From Curvularia sp. ZM96 (Eukaryota > Ascomycota > Dothideomycetes > Pleosporales > Pleosporaceae), in contig JAJGBQ010000005.1 of the NCBI GenBank assembly GCA_022457065.1, positions 1,178,001 to 1,242,000 on the forward strand: DNA of 64,000 bases. The letters are read 5' to 3'. How positions within the stretch are numbered: position 1 is the first letter of the stretch; each line of letters starts with the position of its first letter. Positions 52,647 to 63,166 of this stretch are shown here, piece by piece. The notes under the pieces are model-generated. The model searched no databases. It worked only from the letters and a program-made list of their open reading frames with translations, and was not told the DNA's origin. The position numbers were made by a program, and so were the translations under genes.

Positions 52647-54333
52647 AATATCGTCTAGATGTTATGGCACTTCTACCGCAATTGAGGTTCTAAATGCCAA
52701 CGATTTTCTTATATCATAGGGGATTCCCTGGAAGGCAGGCCAGGGTGTTCCAGATTACCGTGACACAAGTGGCTGCTGACATGCTGGTGTTGAGCGAAAG
52801 GGTGTCAGAAACAACTTGACGCCCGCAACAGCTCGTAACACTGTCCATAATATAAGTAACGGCGGCTATTCTTTACTTAAAAGACATGTTCTATTGCAGT
52901 GGCCACCGAAATCGATTTCCGATTTCCGTAATTCCGCTATTCTAAGCGCACAGCCGCTTATAAAGGCGCTTACTAGATAGGCCGTAAGTAGCGGATTACA
53001 GGGCCTGGACATGTGGCTAAGAAAGTGGCGTAGATGGGCTATGCTACGTGTATCTGTACCAAACCATCATCTATAGATTTCAAAGCGTCTACAATTGGGT
53101 GGCGCAAGAATTTTCGGTGCGGATAGAGGGGGTATTTAATGATAGGCACTTATTGCCATCAGGGCCGGTGAGCGCTGCAACACCTCAGCCTCCCTTAGTT
53201 GAGAATATGAGGGAATTGCGACATGGTATCTGAAATGGTACCGACTGCAGGAACCAAAATGGGGCCCATCCCTAATTAGGTAGCCATACAAACCGCAATC
53301 TAATCCCGAGCCGTTAGCTAGGGCCTACGTAAAATTCAGGTGACATTGTTAGCCCTGGCTAACAACGAAGTCGATGTTCAACGCAGGGCTTCTACGCAAT
53401 GACCAAGAGTTGCTGCAATAGATAACAAACACCCATACAACTACTCCAAGCTTACTGGCATGATTCTATAGTTACGCAGAACTAGGGCAAGACCAAAGTC
53501 TCTGTTCGCCGGCAATATTCAACTAGGTTACACCAATTACATGCGCCCTGAATCACGGCCGGTAGACCTCTTCGCACCATTGTCATAGTACCTGCAAGGC
53601 GGTAATTGTTTAATGCACCCCTAGCGCATTTTATATCAAGCTAAGAAGTGTTCTTTCTTAAAATATCTATATACTATAAGATACTGCTTACAATATTCCA
53701 AAGTATTACAAAAGGCTAGTGTCTTTTAGACTTGCAGTCTATTAAAGCAAAGTAAATGAGTTAATTAATTGACCAACTATATAGAAGAAATCTATTGTAT
53801 GTACTAGTAGTATATATGGCTAGTAAGGGGGCTAATTCAACTAGCTACCCTTATCAATTTCTTCCAACAGTAAGGGAGAAATCAAGTGTGCAGGTATAGT
53901 AGGTGCGAAACGGAGCTAGTTCAAGAACGGGACATGCCCTCACGGCTCTCTTCTTTTTTTCTTGGATGCCTTTCCGTACCATGTTTTACTGTTCAAAAGG
54001 GGTTGTATAGGCTAACTTATTGCAAAAAAGGTAACTATTCATATGTAATTGAATTGCCATGTTATCAATTTATTGATACTTACTAGGCCAGATCACAACT
54101 TTCAGATATCTAGCAATTACAGCCAGCTCAACTTACAGGATTCTGGAGAAATTGCTCAAACCATGCATATGGCTCTCTTTTCTCCCATTTTCATGCAAAA
54201 TGCAAGGTCACTTTCCTTCCCTAGCGAGGGTGAACATGGAGCGCGGCATTGCTTTAATAATGAATATGTATGAGTTTCAAGCACAGTTTTTAACGTCCTT
54301 AGGCGCGAATTATCTCCTTCTGACTAGTACAAA
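52647..54333. other. Gene-free, partly AT-rich accessory DNA
   Basis: 1.7 kb without a convincing ORF. 53600-53870 is strongly AT-rich (CTATATACTATAAG, TTAATTAATTGACC). A palindrome lies at 53346-53365. Text near 52897-52990 repeats GCCGCTTA/GTAGCGG-like units. It looks like decayed repeat sequence. Confidence 0.5.
53346..53365. repeat. Perfect palindrome, 9-bp arms
   Basis: Arms TTGTTAGCC and GGCTAACAA enclose CT. Could be a small cruciform or a decayed element end; no partner copy seen. Confidence 0.6.
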
Positions 54334-55653
54334 TTATTCCAGCTTCTCAGAATATACACTGCAGACCTTTCCATCGCGCCAAACACCACGAATATTCAAC
54401 GTCGCATCAATGTCCTCCAGTGGGTTGCCCTCAACAAGGAGCAAATCGGCGTTCAAGCCCTCCGCTAACCGGCCACGGTCATCGAATTTGAAGCGCTTTG
54501 CAACCAAGCTAGTGGCAGAGCGAAGTGCCTCCGCGGGCGTCATACCCACCTCGTGTACGTATAGGTAGAGCTCGTGGTGAATAGAGAGACCGAACGCTGT
54601 ACCAACTGCGGGGCCGGCAGAGTCACTCCCACTGCGCATTATTAGCATTCTGCATTATTCCAGAGTAGTAATGATAGCAAAAGAAATCACTCACCACAGG
54701 ATATCGATACCCGCATCCTTCAGCGCCTTTACTCCTTGATAGGCGTACTCGACCTTTCCCTTACCAGCAGCAAAGCCCATGCACTCGCACATATTTCCCA
54801 CACGGTCTTCATTGATCAGTCCCTTGACCCTTGGGTCGTGTGCAAACTTGTGCTGTAGCTCTTTTCCCTCCGTTGTCAAGCTGCCCATGGCAACAAGTGT
54901 GGGGTTCACCCATGCGTTGTTCTTCTTGTACGCATCAATAAGCTCCTGTGTCGGCGGCTGGTCGCAAAACGTATGTGTCAGGCCATTCACACCTGCTTTG
55001 AGAACATCCAGTGTGTCTTTGAGACATGTGGCATGTGCGACGGTGAGGTATCCGCGCTTGTTTGCCTCTTCGATAATGATGCTCTGCAACTCGACAGAGG
55101 GATAGGTGAGATTGTAGCCCATGATTGTTCCGCTCTCGTGCATCAACTTGATGTAGTCTGGTTGCATCTCCTTCTTTGTCCACTCCAGGTACTCAATGAC
55201 GCTCTGACGGTCCGTCAACTTTGGCCATTTGGCGATGGCAGCGGCCGTCTCTTCGCTCTTGTCGTGGGCCGTAATCACTGGGATCGGCCATCCGTTTTCG
55301 ATGGTCGCGGCTTGGCCTGCTGTCTTGTAAGATGCTGTGTCTGGCTCCAGAGTCTGCTTTTTGAGTTTTTGCACGTTCTCAATCTCATTCTGCATGTCGC
55401 AGACGGTGGTGACGCCGAACCTTAACGCCTGAGGGAGGGCCTCTGGGTCTGCTCGGTCGGCATGGATATGGCAGTCGATTAGGCCGGGAAGAAGCGTGTG
55501 CCCCGGTTTCGAATATGTCTTCAGTGATTCTTGTGGCATACTGCTCATTGGCCCCACGGACTTGATTTTGCCATCCTGGATGTGTGCGTATCCTTCTTCA
55601 ATGGTCTGTTCGCCATCAAAAATCCGAACATCACGAATCAGAAAAGTAGTCAT
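54334..55653 (-). CDS. Amidohydrolase-superfamily metal-dependent hydrolase
   Basis: Exons 55653-54695 and 54631-54334 give 418 aa. N-terminal beta-sandwich (IRDVRIFDGEQTIEEGYAHIQDGKIKSVGP), then the TIM barrel with metal ligands HIH at 62-64 (GLIDCHIHAD), a lysine bridging candidate in DYIKLMHESG, histidines in TVAHATC and GLTHTFCD, and the last aspartate in LCGSDSAGPAVG, which is created across the intron. MTPAEALRSATSLVAKRF and the closing sheet ADLLLVEGNPLEDIDATLNIRGVWRDGKVC are typical of imidazolonepropionase/prolidase-like members. All catalytic residues are present, so it should be active; substrate unknown. A TATAAAA box on the minus strand lies near 55800, about 145 bp before the ATG. 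Confidence 0.93.
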
Positions 55654-55795
55654 GGTGTTGACGGATATGCAATACGGAGCTTTGTTTGTTCCCGGAAGAT
55701 GCTAGAGGATGGTAGATGTACAGGTGCGAGTGCTTTGGAAAGCTCCAACGAGGAATGACTGATGAGAGGCAATCTTGAACCAGTCGGAACATCAG

Positions 55796-55803
55796 CTTTT
55801 ATA
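55796..55803 (-). promoter_or_regulatory. TATA box of the amidohydrolase gene
   Basis: Minus-strand TATAAAAG lies about 145 bp upstream of the start codon at 55653. No other core element was identified; distance suits a fungal TATA. Confidence 0.45.
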
Positions 55804-57200
55804 AATTAGTGATCTTTACTAACGACGAGCCTTCCGTTGCCGCTGAGCATTGCTTTAGTGGAACACTGATCCCGGGTGGCGGAATTAGTGTCTGGTGGCG
55901 CCTGTCAGACACATGGACAATGTACAAACCGGGGCATACGCCGGCATGTTGAGCAGTTGTTCGCACATGGTAAAGTAGTGGGGAACCTGTCTCAAGTTTG
56001 GTTTTGCTTCTTCTTGCGGTCATCGATAACGGCTGCAAGTCCTAATCCGGCCCGCGCCGCGGAGAGCCGTCGCTGGGAATTATGGATCGGATGGTGTACA
56101 GTATCAAGCCCGGCCTAGTTTGCTCCCTCAGCTACTAAGAAACTTTCCACAATGGAAGAGTGCTCAATGCATGTGGTGTATCAGAATGTCCATGCCGGCT
56201 GCATGCACATACAATGAGGCTACCGTGGTATGCACGCTAATATCTAGGCGGCTTGCGCATCCAACATGTGCCTCAAGACAGAATTCCAACCAGCTTTCGA
56301 AGCGTCTATCAAGTATAGTATTGCGTGTGGAAGGAACGGTCTCTAGCGAGTCACTAGGGGCTAAGGATCCGCATACTAGTCAGCTTTGTCGTCATTCAGC
56401 CACACCAATTCTGACGTGAGTTGTGAATATGCTCTTTCCCTCTCGCAGAGTAGGACGAACGGAAACATATGCAGTAAGCTGACCAGGTGGATGTCCAGTT
56501 AGAGTAAGTTGATGGCGCTTGAGCTATCGTTCGTTCTTTTCTCTTCCACTAGGAACTCAGAATGCATGAATTCAACACTAGAATATGCCTCCGTATTAGA
56601 ATTGGCTTACGTAGGGGCCGCCGTCAGACTGAACCACTAATGCGTATCGTCGCATTACGGTATGTCCAGTACCCCGCTGGAGGCAAAGTGAACAAATGCT
56701 AGAGTTAGAAGATGAGATGTGGTGTGGTGGTCAGAGAAAGACAAAAAAAGGGGCCCTAGAAAAGGTGCCATGCAGTCGGACCATGAAGAGGGAGATTTGC
56801 TTCCGGACAACGTAGTGTAAAGAAGTCGTGTCCTAGTGGCAGCGTAGCTACAATTTTAACAGTCACATGACATAAGGCATACAAGGCTCCATCTGTTTTT
56901 CAAGAACAACCGAGTACATTTTGATGCCCCAGATCACTAGCCTGATTTGTTAAAGTTACTATGTGCAGTGTCATATCGTGTCCATGGTGTTGTCGACTGC
57001 CCATGCACGTGACTAGGAGTCTCGAAGACGCGTAGTAGACGACGCAACCAAAGCCGCGTAGTGCCAAGCGCCCCGCCAACGCGATCAGTCGTGCATCATC
57101 GCAAGTCCGATATCGTCCGGCTGGCAAAGACACTCCCATTCTTGCGTTTTCTTGCCCTGCCTAGCTTGGATGCTACACGTTGTCTTTGTAGCTACCAACA
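55804..57200. other. Divergent region, about 1.4 kb
   Basis: Between the amidohydrolase and F-box gene starts. ORFs below 100 codons overlap each other and show no motif. No repeat or RNA recognised. Confidence 0.45.
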
Positions 57201-58594
57201 ATGGTTGTCCTAGTTGATCTGGAAGACGATGAACCGCCTTCATTGCAAGCCCCTCACGCGTCTGGCCTGCTGAACGTCAAGCCACTGCACCACTCTCTTA
57301 ACGATGCGACGGCAGAGAGTGAGCAGAGAGTGAACGTGGCAGACGAAAGACCGAACCCAAATAAGAATGGATTCAGCGCTGCCCTGAGCTGCTATCCGTG
57401 AGCTTTAGCCATAGCATGGACTTGACTCCACGCCTTGATATATGCTAACCATGTTAACCACACAGAATAGTAAGCCAACTCGCCGCTCAACTCGACCTCA
57501 ACACGCTTCATGATCTGTCTCGCACGTGTAGGCAGTTTCGTGCGAATCTGCTTGAATACCGTAGTCAACTTGTGAAGCACACGCTGCACTGCGTCAACGA
57601 AGATGCCGAACTTAATGAACAGACGAGGTCGTCGTTTCAAGCAGGTCGGCATGCCACGGCACATGAAGGAAGGTTGACCACTGGGCGCGTTGGCATATGT
57701 GCTCGCGATATGGTGGGAGAGTGCCAGCGCTGCGGGACTGTCGTTTGTCGAGTATGATGTCTGAACGAGTATAGAGGGAGGAGGGGCTAATAGATGTCCT
57801 AGAACTGCACTATGAAGCCGCCGCCGACTCCTGCACTCCGAGCTCGGCATCGTCGACTGTGTCGGACATGTACAAAGGCACCGCTTCCATTGCTCATGGC
57901 TGCTCCGAAGCAGCGATCGTCATCGGACTCTTCGCCACCTGGATCGCCGAACGAGCACCTAGTGCTGTTTGAGAATGACAAGCCAAGGGCCTTTACAGCA
58001 CCCGCATTTGAACGCACCCCATGCAATTGCGACAATGTGATATGGCTTTGCGCGCCATGCGGAAAGGACTTGCGAAACGCGGATACCATGTATGTTCGTG
58101 GATGGAGTTGGCGCACACGATATAGCCACTACCTAGGCGGAGTTGGCACAGGAGCTGGCGAAGGTAACGAAGGTGTCGAATGTGGACGAGGCTGTACCTG
58201 TCTCGGCGCAAGAGTCGTCGAGCACGAGACGTGCGAGCAAGAACTCTTGGATACGATTGAAAGGTCTCATACTCCTTCGTCAGAGTCCCCTGAACGCTGG
58301 CGAGGCACGTGCTATCTCACGCAAGAGATTGAGGGGATTGGTGGAGTGCTGAAAGTAAAGCACAAGAAGCAGGTCCGTGTTGGCGAATGCGTCAAGCTGT
58401 ATGAAGACGAGAAAGAAAAGTCCATACAGTACCTCGAGCGCGAAGTCAAGGGTGAGCTGAGGAGCTGGTGCTCTTGGTGTGACCGCGTTGTCCTTGGGAA
58501 GAAAGACAAGGATGAAATCGCTGGCGTTCGGCCCACCTCCGAAGGGTCAAATTCGACGACCTCTAGTGTTTCAAGACCGTCATATAGATACTAG
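57201..58594 (+). CDS. F-box-type protein with zinc-binding cysteine clusters
   Basis: Exons 57201-57397, 57466-57751, 57803-58594 join to 424 aa. An acidic lead (MVVLVDLEDDEPPSL) precedes an F-box-like segment across the first intron: LSCYPIVSQLAAQLDLNTLHDLSRTCRQFRANLL. Cysteine clusters follow: CARDMVGECQRCGTVVCRNC (joined across intron 2), RLCRTCTKAPL, CNCDNVIWLCAPCGKDLR and CGRGCTCLGARVVEHETC. A conserved C-terminal part reads TRYSHYLGGVGTGAGEGNEGVECG and YLTQEIEGIGGVLKVKHKKQVRVGE, then WCSWCDRVV. I recall this as a fungal F-box protein family; F-box partners would make it an SCF substrate adaptor, with the zinc part as reader. That function is inference. The unspliced ORF starts only at the third exon. 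Confidence 0.85.
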
Positions 58595-58993
58595 TAGAGT
58601 CACCTTTACTAGTTTGTGCATTCTTCATATGCTTGTACATAATTTAACAGTTCGTTACACTAATATCGTATGTTGAATATTTCTAGGCAAAGCTCACAGG
58701 TCTTCCTAGCAACCGAAACGCTCCACTCTCCTCTAGTCCTCTTCCAGCTCTATTGCTGCGGGCAGTCAGTCTCTTCCGGTTGAGCAAAGTGTCCCACCTC
58801 ACACTCACTGAAGCCAAAATTCTTTGCTGTGGTTGGGTCGTCGCGACTTCCTCTTTCCCACCGAAGCCGCACGTGCGCACTAGTAGGCAAACACTTACCT
58901 CCTCCTCACTTATCCTCCACTTCTCACTTTCTACTACCATCTCAATTTCATTGCCACTCTTCTGCACAAAACCTGATACGCAATTCGGACAGC
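58595..58993. promoter_or_regulatory. Region upstream of PARP-type zinc-finger gene
   Basis: About 400 bp between same-strand genes; pyrimidine-rich just before the next ATG (58890-58980). Nothing else recognised. Confidence 0.5.
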
Positions 58994-60207
58994 ATGGATG
59001 AACAGGGCCCTAAGTGGCGTCTGGGTACGCAAGGGCTCCACTATCCATACCTTTACCTTTAACTAATGCTACCCAGAGCATGCCGGCAACGGCAACGCAA
59101 TCTGTCAACAAGCAAACTGCAAGCGTAATAACTCGAAGATTGTGAAAGGAGAACTGCGCATCGGTACCCACACGCTGTTTGACAGAGACGGTGAGCGTCG
59201 ATGGTATATGGCCTGGCGTCATTGGTGAGTGCTTGCACATCACTGCAAGAAGATCTTTGCGAGAGTATGGAGGGCTGACCAAATATCAGGGGATGTGCAA
59301 CGAAGCATCAAATTGCAGGCTTGAAAGAAACTACCGGCGAAGATCCCACCAAAGCGCCCGGCAATGACAAACTGAGCCCCGAAAGCCAAGAGCAAGCCCG
59401 CCTAGCCTTCGAGAATGACATGCCTGTCGATAGGAATTTCAAGGGCATCTGTGAGGGCCGAGCAAAAGATGCTTCAAAATACGCCAGGGAGTATACGAAT
59501 GCGGTAGGCTACAAGGCTGACGTTGCAACCCGCGCGGCTGCCTGTCGCGGACACACTTGCTACCCAGAGAATGTCAAAATCACAAAGGGACAGTTGAGGC
59601 TCGGCATCTATGTCGACTTTGACGGTGAGCACTGTTCAACTTACTATAAACATTGGGTAAGTCATCCGATCCGATCCCAAACCACAATCTCGTTCTGACA
59701 ACGGTGCAGAAGTGCATGTCTGATTACGACCTTGAACGTGCAAGCGTTTTCTATCACAATGGAGACTTCGATGGAGTGGAGAATCTCTCTGAAGAGCGTC
59801 AAGAAGTGGTAAACAAGACATTTGAGACTGGCGAGGTGGTCGAACCGCCGGAAATTGAGCCTGAACCACCCAAGAAAAAGGCTAGGAAATCTCGCAGCAA
59901 GAAGTCCGAGGCAAATACCGATCACCCAAAATCTAGCGTCAAATCTGAGCAGGACGACCACTCTGATGCTGACTTGCAAGAGGCGCCTGAGCCTCCGGCA
60001 AAGATCAAGGCCAAACGATCCAGAGCAAGGAAGCGTCGGACAGCGAGCACAGATGATGATAGCGAAGCTGAGCCGGAGTACGTGCCAAAGAAGTCCAAGA
60101 GCAGGTCTGTTCCGTTCAAGGAGCAATCGATCACGCCGAGCGATGATGCTGAAGAGAGGCTGGTCATGCCGAGCGATGTTGATCCTGAGGAATATGCGGG
60201 TGCATAG
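58994..60207 (+). CDS. Double PARP-type zinc-finger protein without catalytic domain
   Basis: Exons 58994-59024, 59077-59224, 59290-59656, 59710-60207 give 347 aa. Finger 1: ICQQANCKRNNSKIVKGELRIG ... WYMAWRHWGC; finger 2: AACRGHTCYPENVKITKGQLRLG ... YYKHWKC. Both keep the C-x4-C then H-x2-C ligands that fungal PARP-type fingers use to bind DNA breaks; each finger's H-W-x-C end is assembled across an intron. After finger 2 comes a short helix (DFDGVENLSEERQEVVNKTFE) and a long Lys/Arg/Ser/Glu-rich tail (KKKARKSRSKK, KRSRARKRR), probably nuclear and DNA-binding. No ADP-ribosyl transferase, BRCT or WGR domain exists, so it is not PARP itself. A nick-sensing or repair accessory role is inference. 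Confidence 0.88.
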
Positions 60208-60821
60208 TGTAGAGGGTGACTTCACGTGGTCATGGAGTAGAGTAATGACGATGATGATAATGAAGGGACTTAGGTATGAGGGATATGTACGGGCAGTATA
60301 CACGTATCAGCGCCGAACTGTAGCCAGCCATCTCGATTCACGGCATGTATTTTAGTAGCGCATATGCAGGTCCCAAGCTCGAACAGCCTCGTGGCGAATA
60401 CAAGATGAAGTATGCACTTAGTGTAGAGTAATGCGATGCGCCTCTGCGAACTAGGCGATCAGTGCACCTCTCCCACAACTGGTGCAACCGGAAAATGGCA
60501 GCCTATAAACCTACCCTACTTTTAAAAGTAGCTGTAGTCGTTGCAGTCGTTTACTACTGTGTCTTTGGCACATGCGATTTTACCTCTGAGAGTAGCTGTA
60601 GTTGTCACAACTATCGAGTACTTACCGTGTTGATAGTTTTGGTAGGTGAGTGGTTGAGGGAGAGTGCACGTCCCACCAGAGCTCCAAAGTGGCGCATCCC
60701 AGTCGCAAGCTGTCCTCCCCCGCAAATCACATCTACTCCACCACCAATCCACTGCACCGCCAACCAGAACAGTGCACTACTTATCGACAGTGTGAAACCA
60801 CGATAGACCATATCCACCACC
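60208..60821. promoter_or_regulatory. Region upstream of thioredoxin gene
   Basis: About 610 bp. Two copies of AGTAGCTGTAGT (60528 and 60591, 63 bp apart) stand upstream of the thioredoxin start and might be binding sites. Nothing else recognised. Confidence 0.4.
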
Positions 60822-61485
60822 ATGTCGGGCAAGATTATCGCCGTAACCTCATCCTCGCACTTCTCCCAACTTTTGTCACAATCTACATACACCATCGTCG
60901 ATTTCTATGCCGATTGGTGTGGACCATGTAAAGCCATTGCGCCCACCTTCCAAAGCCTAGCAGAGAAGGAGACAAAGCCGGGAAAGTTGCAGTTTGTGAA
61001 AGTGGACGTGGACAGCCAGCAGGAGGTTGCAAGGAAGTACGGCGTCAGCGCGTACGTGTATCCCCATGGAAGCGCGTTCAACTCTTACCGCGAGAACCAT
61101 GATTTGGCATATGGAGCGCTAACATAATCTCCACAGCATGCCAACTTTCCTGGTCATCAAGTCTAACTCGGTAGTCGAAACCATCCGCGGCGCAAACCCC
61201 TCTGCCCTTACAGCTGCCGTTCGCAAAGCCGCCAGCGACACAACTGGCCCAGGCGCTGGGTCCGCTGTCTTCCAAACCAAAGGACGCACACTCGGATCCA
61301 CCACAGAACCTAGTAGACCCGTTGGAGATAGCCCGTTTGCAGGACTACACCGCCTGTTGGTCGGCAACGGCGGCTTCACTGATTTAGTGATCAGATTCGC
61401 GGCCCTCTACTTCATTAGTCTGTTCGCTTTTGACTCGTACAAGGCCGCGGAAGATAGCCCGTTTAATATTAAGGCGAGACGGTAA
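60822..61485 (+). CDS. Thioredoxin with C-terminal membrane segment
   Basis: Exons 60822-61051 and 61137-61485 give 192 aa. Residues 1-105 are a thioredoxin fold: HFSQLLSQSTYTIVDFYADWCGPCKAIAP with the WCGPC active site, FVKVDVDSQQEVARKYGVSAMPTFLVIK with the cis-proline (joined across the intron) and VVETIRGANPSALTAAVRK. The following 40 residues are a Gly/Pro/Thr-rich linker (TTGPGAGSAVFQTKGRTLG), and a hydrophobic helix FTDLVIRFAALYFISLFAF near the end is followed by a basic tail (NIKARR), a tail-anchor layout. Yeast cytosolic thioredoxins stop at about 105 residues. The target membrane (ER, mitochondria or peroxisome) cannot be told. Confidence 0.92.
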
Positions 61486-62255
61486 AGACACAATGTCAAT
61501 GTTGGGGTATGCGACGTAGAATACGGAATAATAAAAGACCGTTTGGCGTTGGGAATGGGAGCAAGGCGTTAGGAGATACCATTTCGAATCACATTATTAC
61601 GCACTCAGAAATCGTTCGATATAAGCGCAGTGGCGCAGGCTTTCCCATGGATTCTCTAACTACATTTCATTAGCCACGTTCTATTGGTTGTAGGATGACC
61701 CGCACGGGATGTCTTCAGCGATTTGGATTTCATATTGCTCGATTATTCACTTGGGTCTGTGTCGTTATAGGAGTCCGAGCACATCGTAAATATGGGGCTG
61801 ACGTGAGATGATCGTCCAGTGGGATACTACGACGCCGGCATCCATGCTGTGAACACCCGTCTGAACTCCGTAAAGCTGTAGCAATGCCAGCCTAGCTACA
61901 GTTCTCTAAGCTACTTCATATCAAACCAATTTTGTTATTCGAAGTCTAAATATTCAATATCACCTACAACGCCACGAAGGTTTTGAACATGCATCAAGAC
62001 CCACTACCAGTCAGCCATTCCCATTACGAGGGCTACACCTGACATCATCAATTAACAAAGTTCGAATGAGCCCACACGCTTACTTTTTCTAATGAACAAG
62101 ATCACCAGAGCGACATTTCGGCAGTAAACACATGCTTTGTTCCCGTTCCCTCGGTCTCCATGCAGCTATAAAACTCAAGTCCTCTTCCGCCGCTCCACCC
62201 GTTCCTACATTGCTTGTTTAATCTACCTAACGTTACTACCCCCAGTCTACACACA
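61486..62255. promoter_or_regulatory. Region upstream of small secreted protein
   Basis: About 770 bp. Gene-free. It contains the TATA element listed separately. No other feature recognised. Confidence 0.5.
62167..62173 (+). promoter_or_regulatory. TATA box (TATAAAA) of small secreted protein gene
   Basis: Perfect TATAAAA 83-89 bp before the ATG at 62256, in the sense orientation, preceded by pyrimidine-rich sequence. A strong TATA is common in inducible secreted-protein genes. Confidence 0.55.
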
Positions 62256-62670
62256 ATGTACACCTTCTACCTCGCCCTCCTGCCCCTTTGGCTCGCAGCC
62301 GCAAACCCCCTTACCCGACGTACCGACGACAATGCCTGTACCAAAGCCTCTGGCGGCTGTCCCGGCGTAAGTTATCCCCTTTTACCAACGAAACCACTCG
62401 TGAATCCGCAACGCTAACTTTCCATAGGTATGCGTCCCGTCCGATACTGGTGACGTGTGTCAGGTCATCCAGGGAGATACGTGTTTAGATTTCCCCTGTG
62501 GGTACCTGAATGGCTTTTATACGGGTGTAAGTACTTTGATTGTAAAATGGCAAGACAGAGTTGGTACTAAAGGAGGTGCGAACAGTGTGATAGGAGGGAG
62601 GATAGGCCGGCGTGTACGGCATATGGGGATGCCGGAAGTCTGTGTCTTATGCCGCATCACTAGATTGTGA
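62256..62670 (+). CDS. Small secreted cysteine-rich protein, effector-like (3' end uncertain)
   Basis: Exon 1 62256-62366 encodes MYTFYLALLPLWLAAANP (signal peptide), LTRRTDDN and the first cysteines; exon 2 starts 62428 after a TTTCCATAG acceptor. Mature text: DNACTKASGGCPGVCVPSDTGDVCQVIQGDTCLDFPCGYLNGFYTG, six cysteines spaced C-x6-C-x3-C-x8-C-x7-C-x4-C. The LTRR just after the signal could be a Kex2-type cleavage site. After GFYTG a donor GTAAGT (62527) offers a second intron; unspliced, the frame runs on to 62670 with a less cysteine-spaced tail. No family recognised. Size, signal and cysteines fit an effector or antimicrobial-type secreted peptide; role is inference. Confidence 0.65.
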
Positions 62671-63166
62671 CTAGAACCGCGGTATTGGGGATGGACTTTG
62701 TGATTGAGCTTGTGCGTGGAGAGGTCTGGTTGTGCAGGGAGATAGACGTAGTGATCGACCAACTATAGACATAATGGGATTAGAAGAGCTTATTCTTATT
62801 CTGCCGAGACTTCTGTTAGCCTTTCAGGCTGCTTGTATATACTCGCTGCCATTCTCGGCGCTAATGAAACATTGCCTCGGCTGGATCTTCTTCATTTCAC
62901 TGGGTTGGTAGCGTTTTGGCTGTTTTGTCTATGCTTGTTAAGTGTATAGGTTTAAACCTCGTTCACGAAGAACCAAGATTTAGTTTCCCTTGTACATCTC
63001 TTAATCGTAAAAACATGTTACCCTTCGCCAAGGAATGAAGAGTTTCTCGAAAAGACTGTGCTCATCCGATGTAAGAAGTTAGACATTTCAGTAAAATTAT
63101 GAATTCATATTTGATTTACTCGCAAAGAATGACCTAAATGATATTCAAGCCGACCATCTCCCAGCC
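62671..63166. other. Convergent spacer
   Basis: About 500 bp between the small secreted protein gene and the oxidoreductase stop on the other strand. No feature recognised. Confidence 0.5.
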
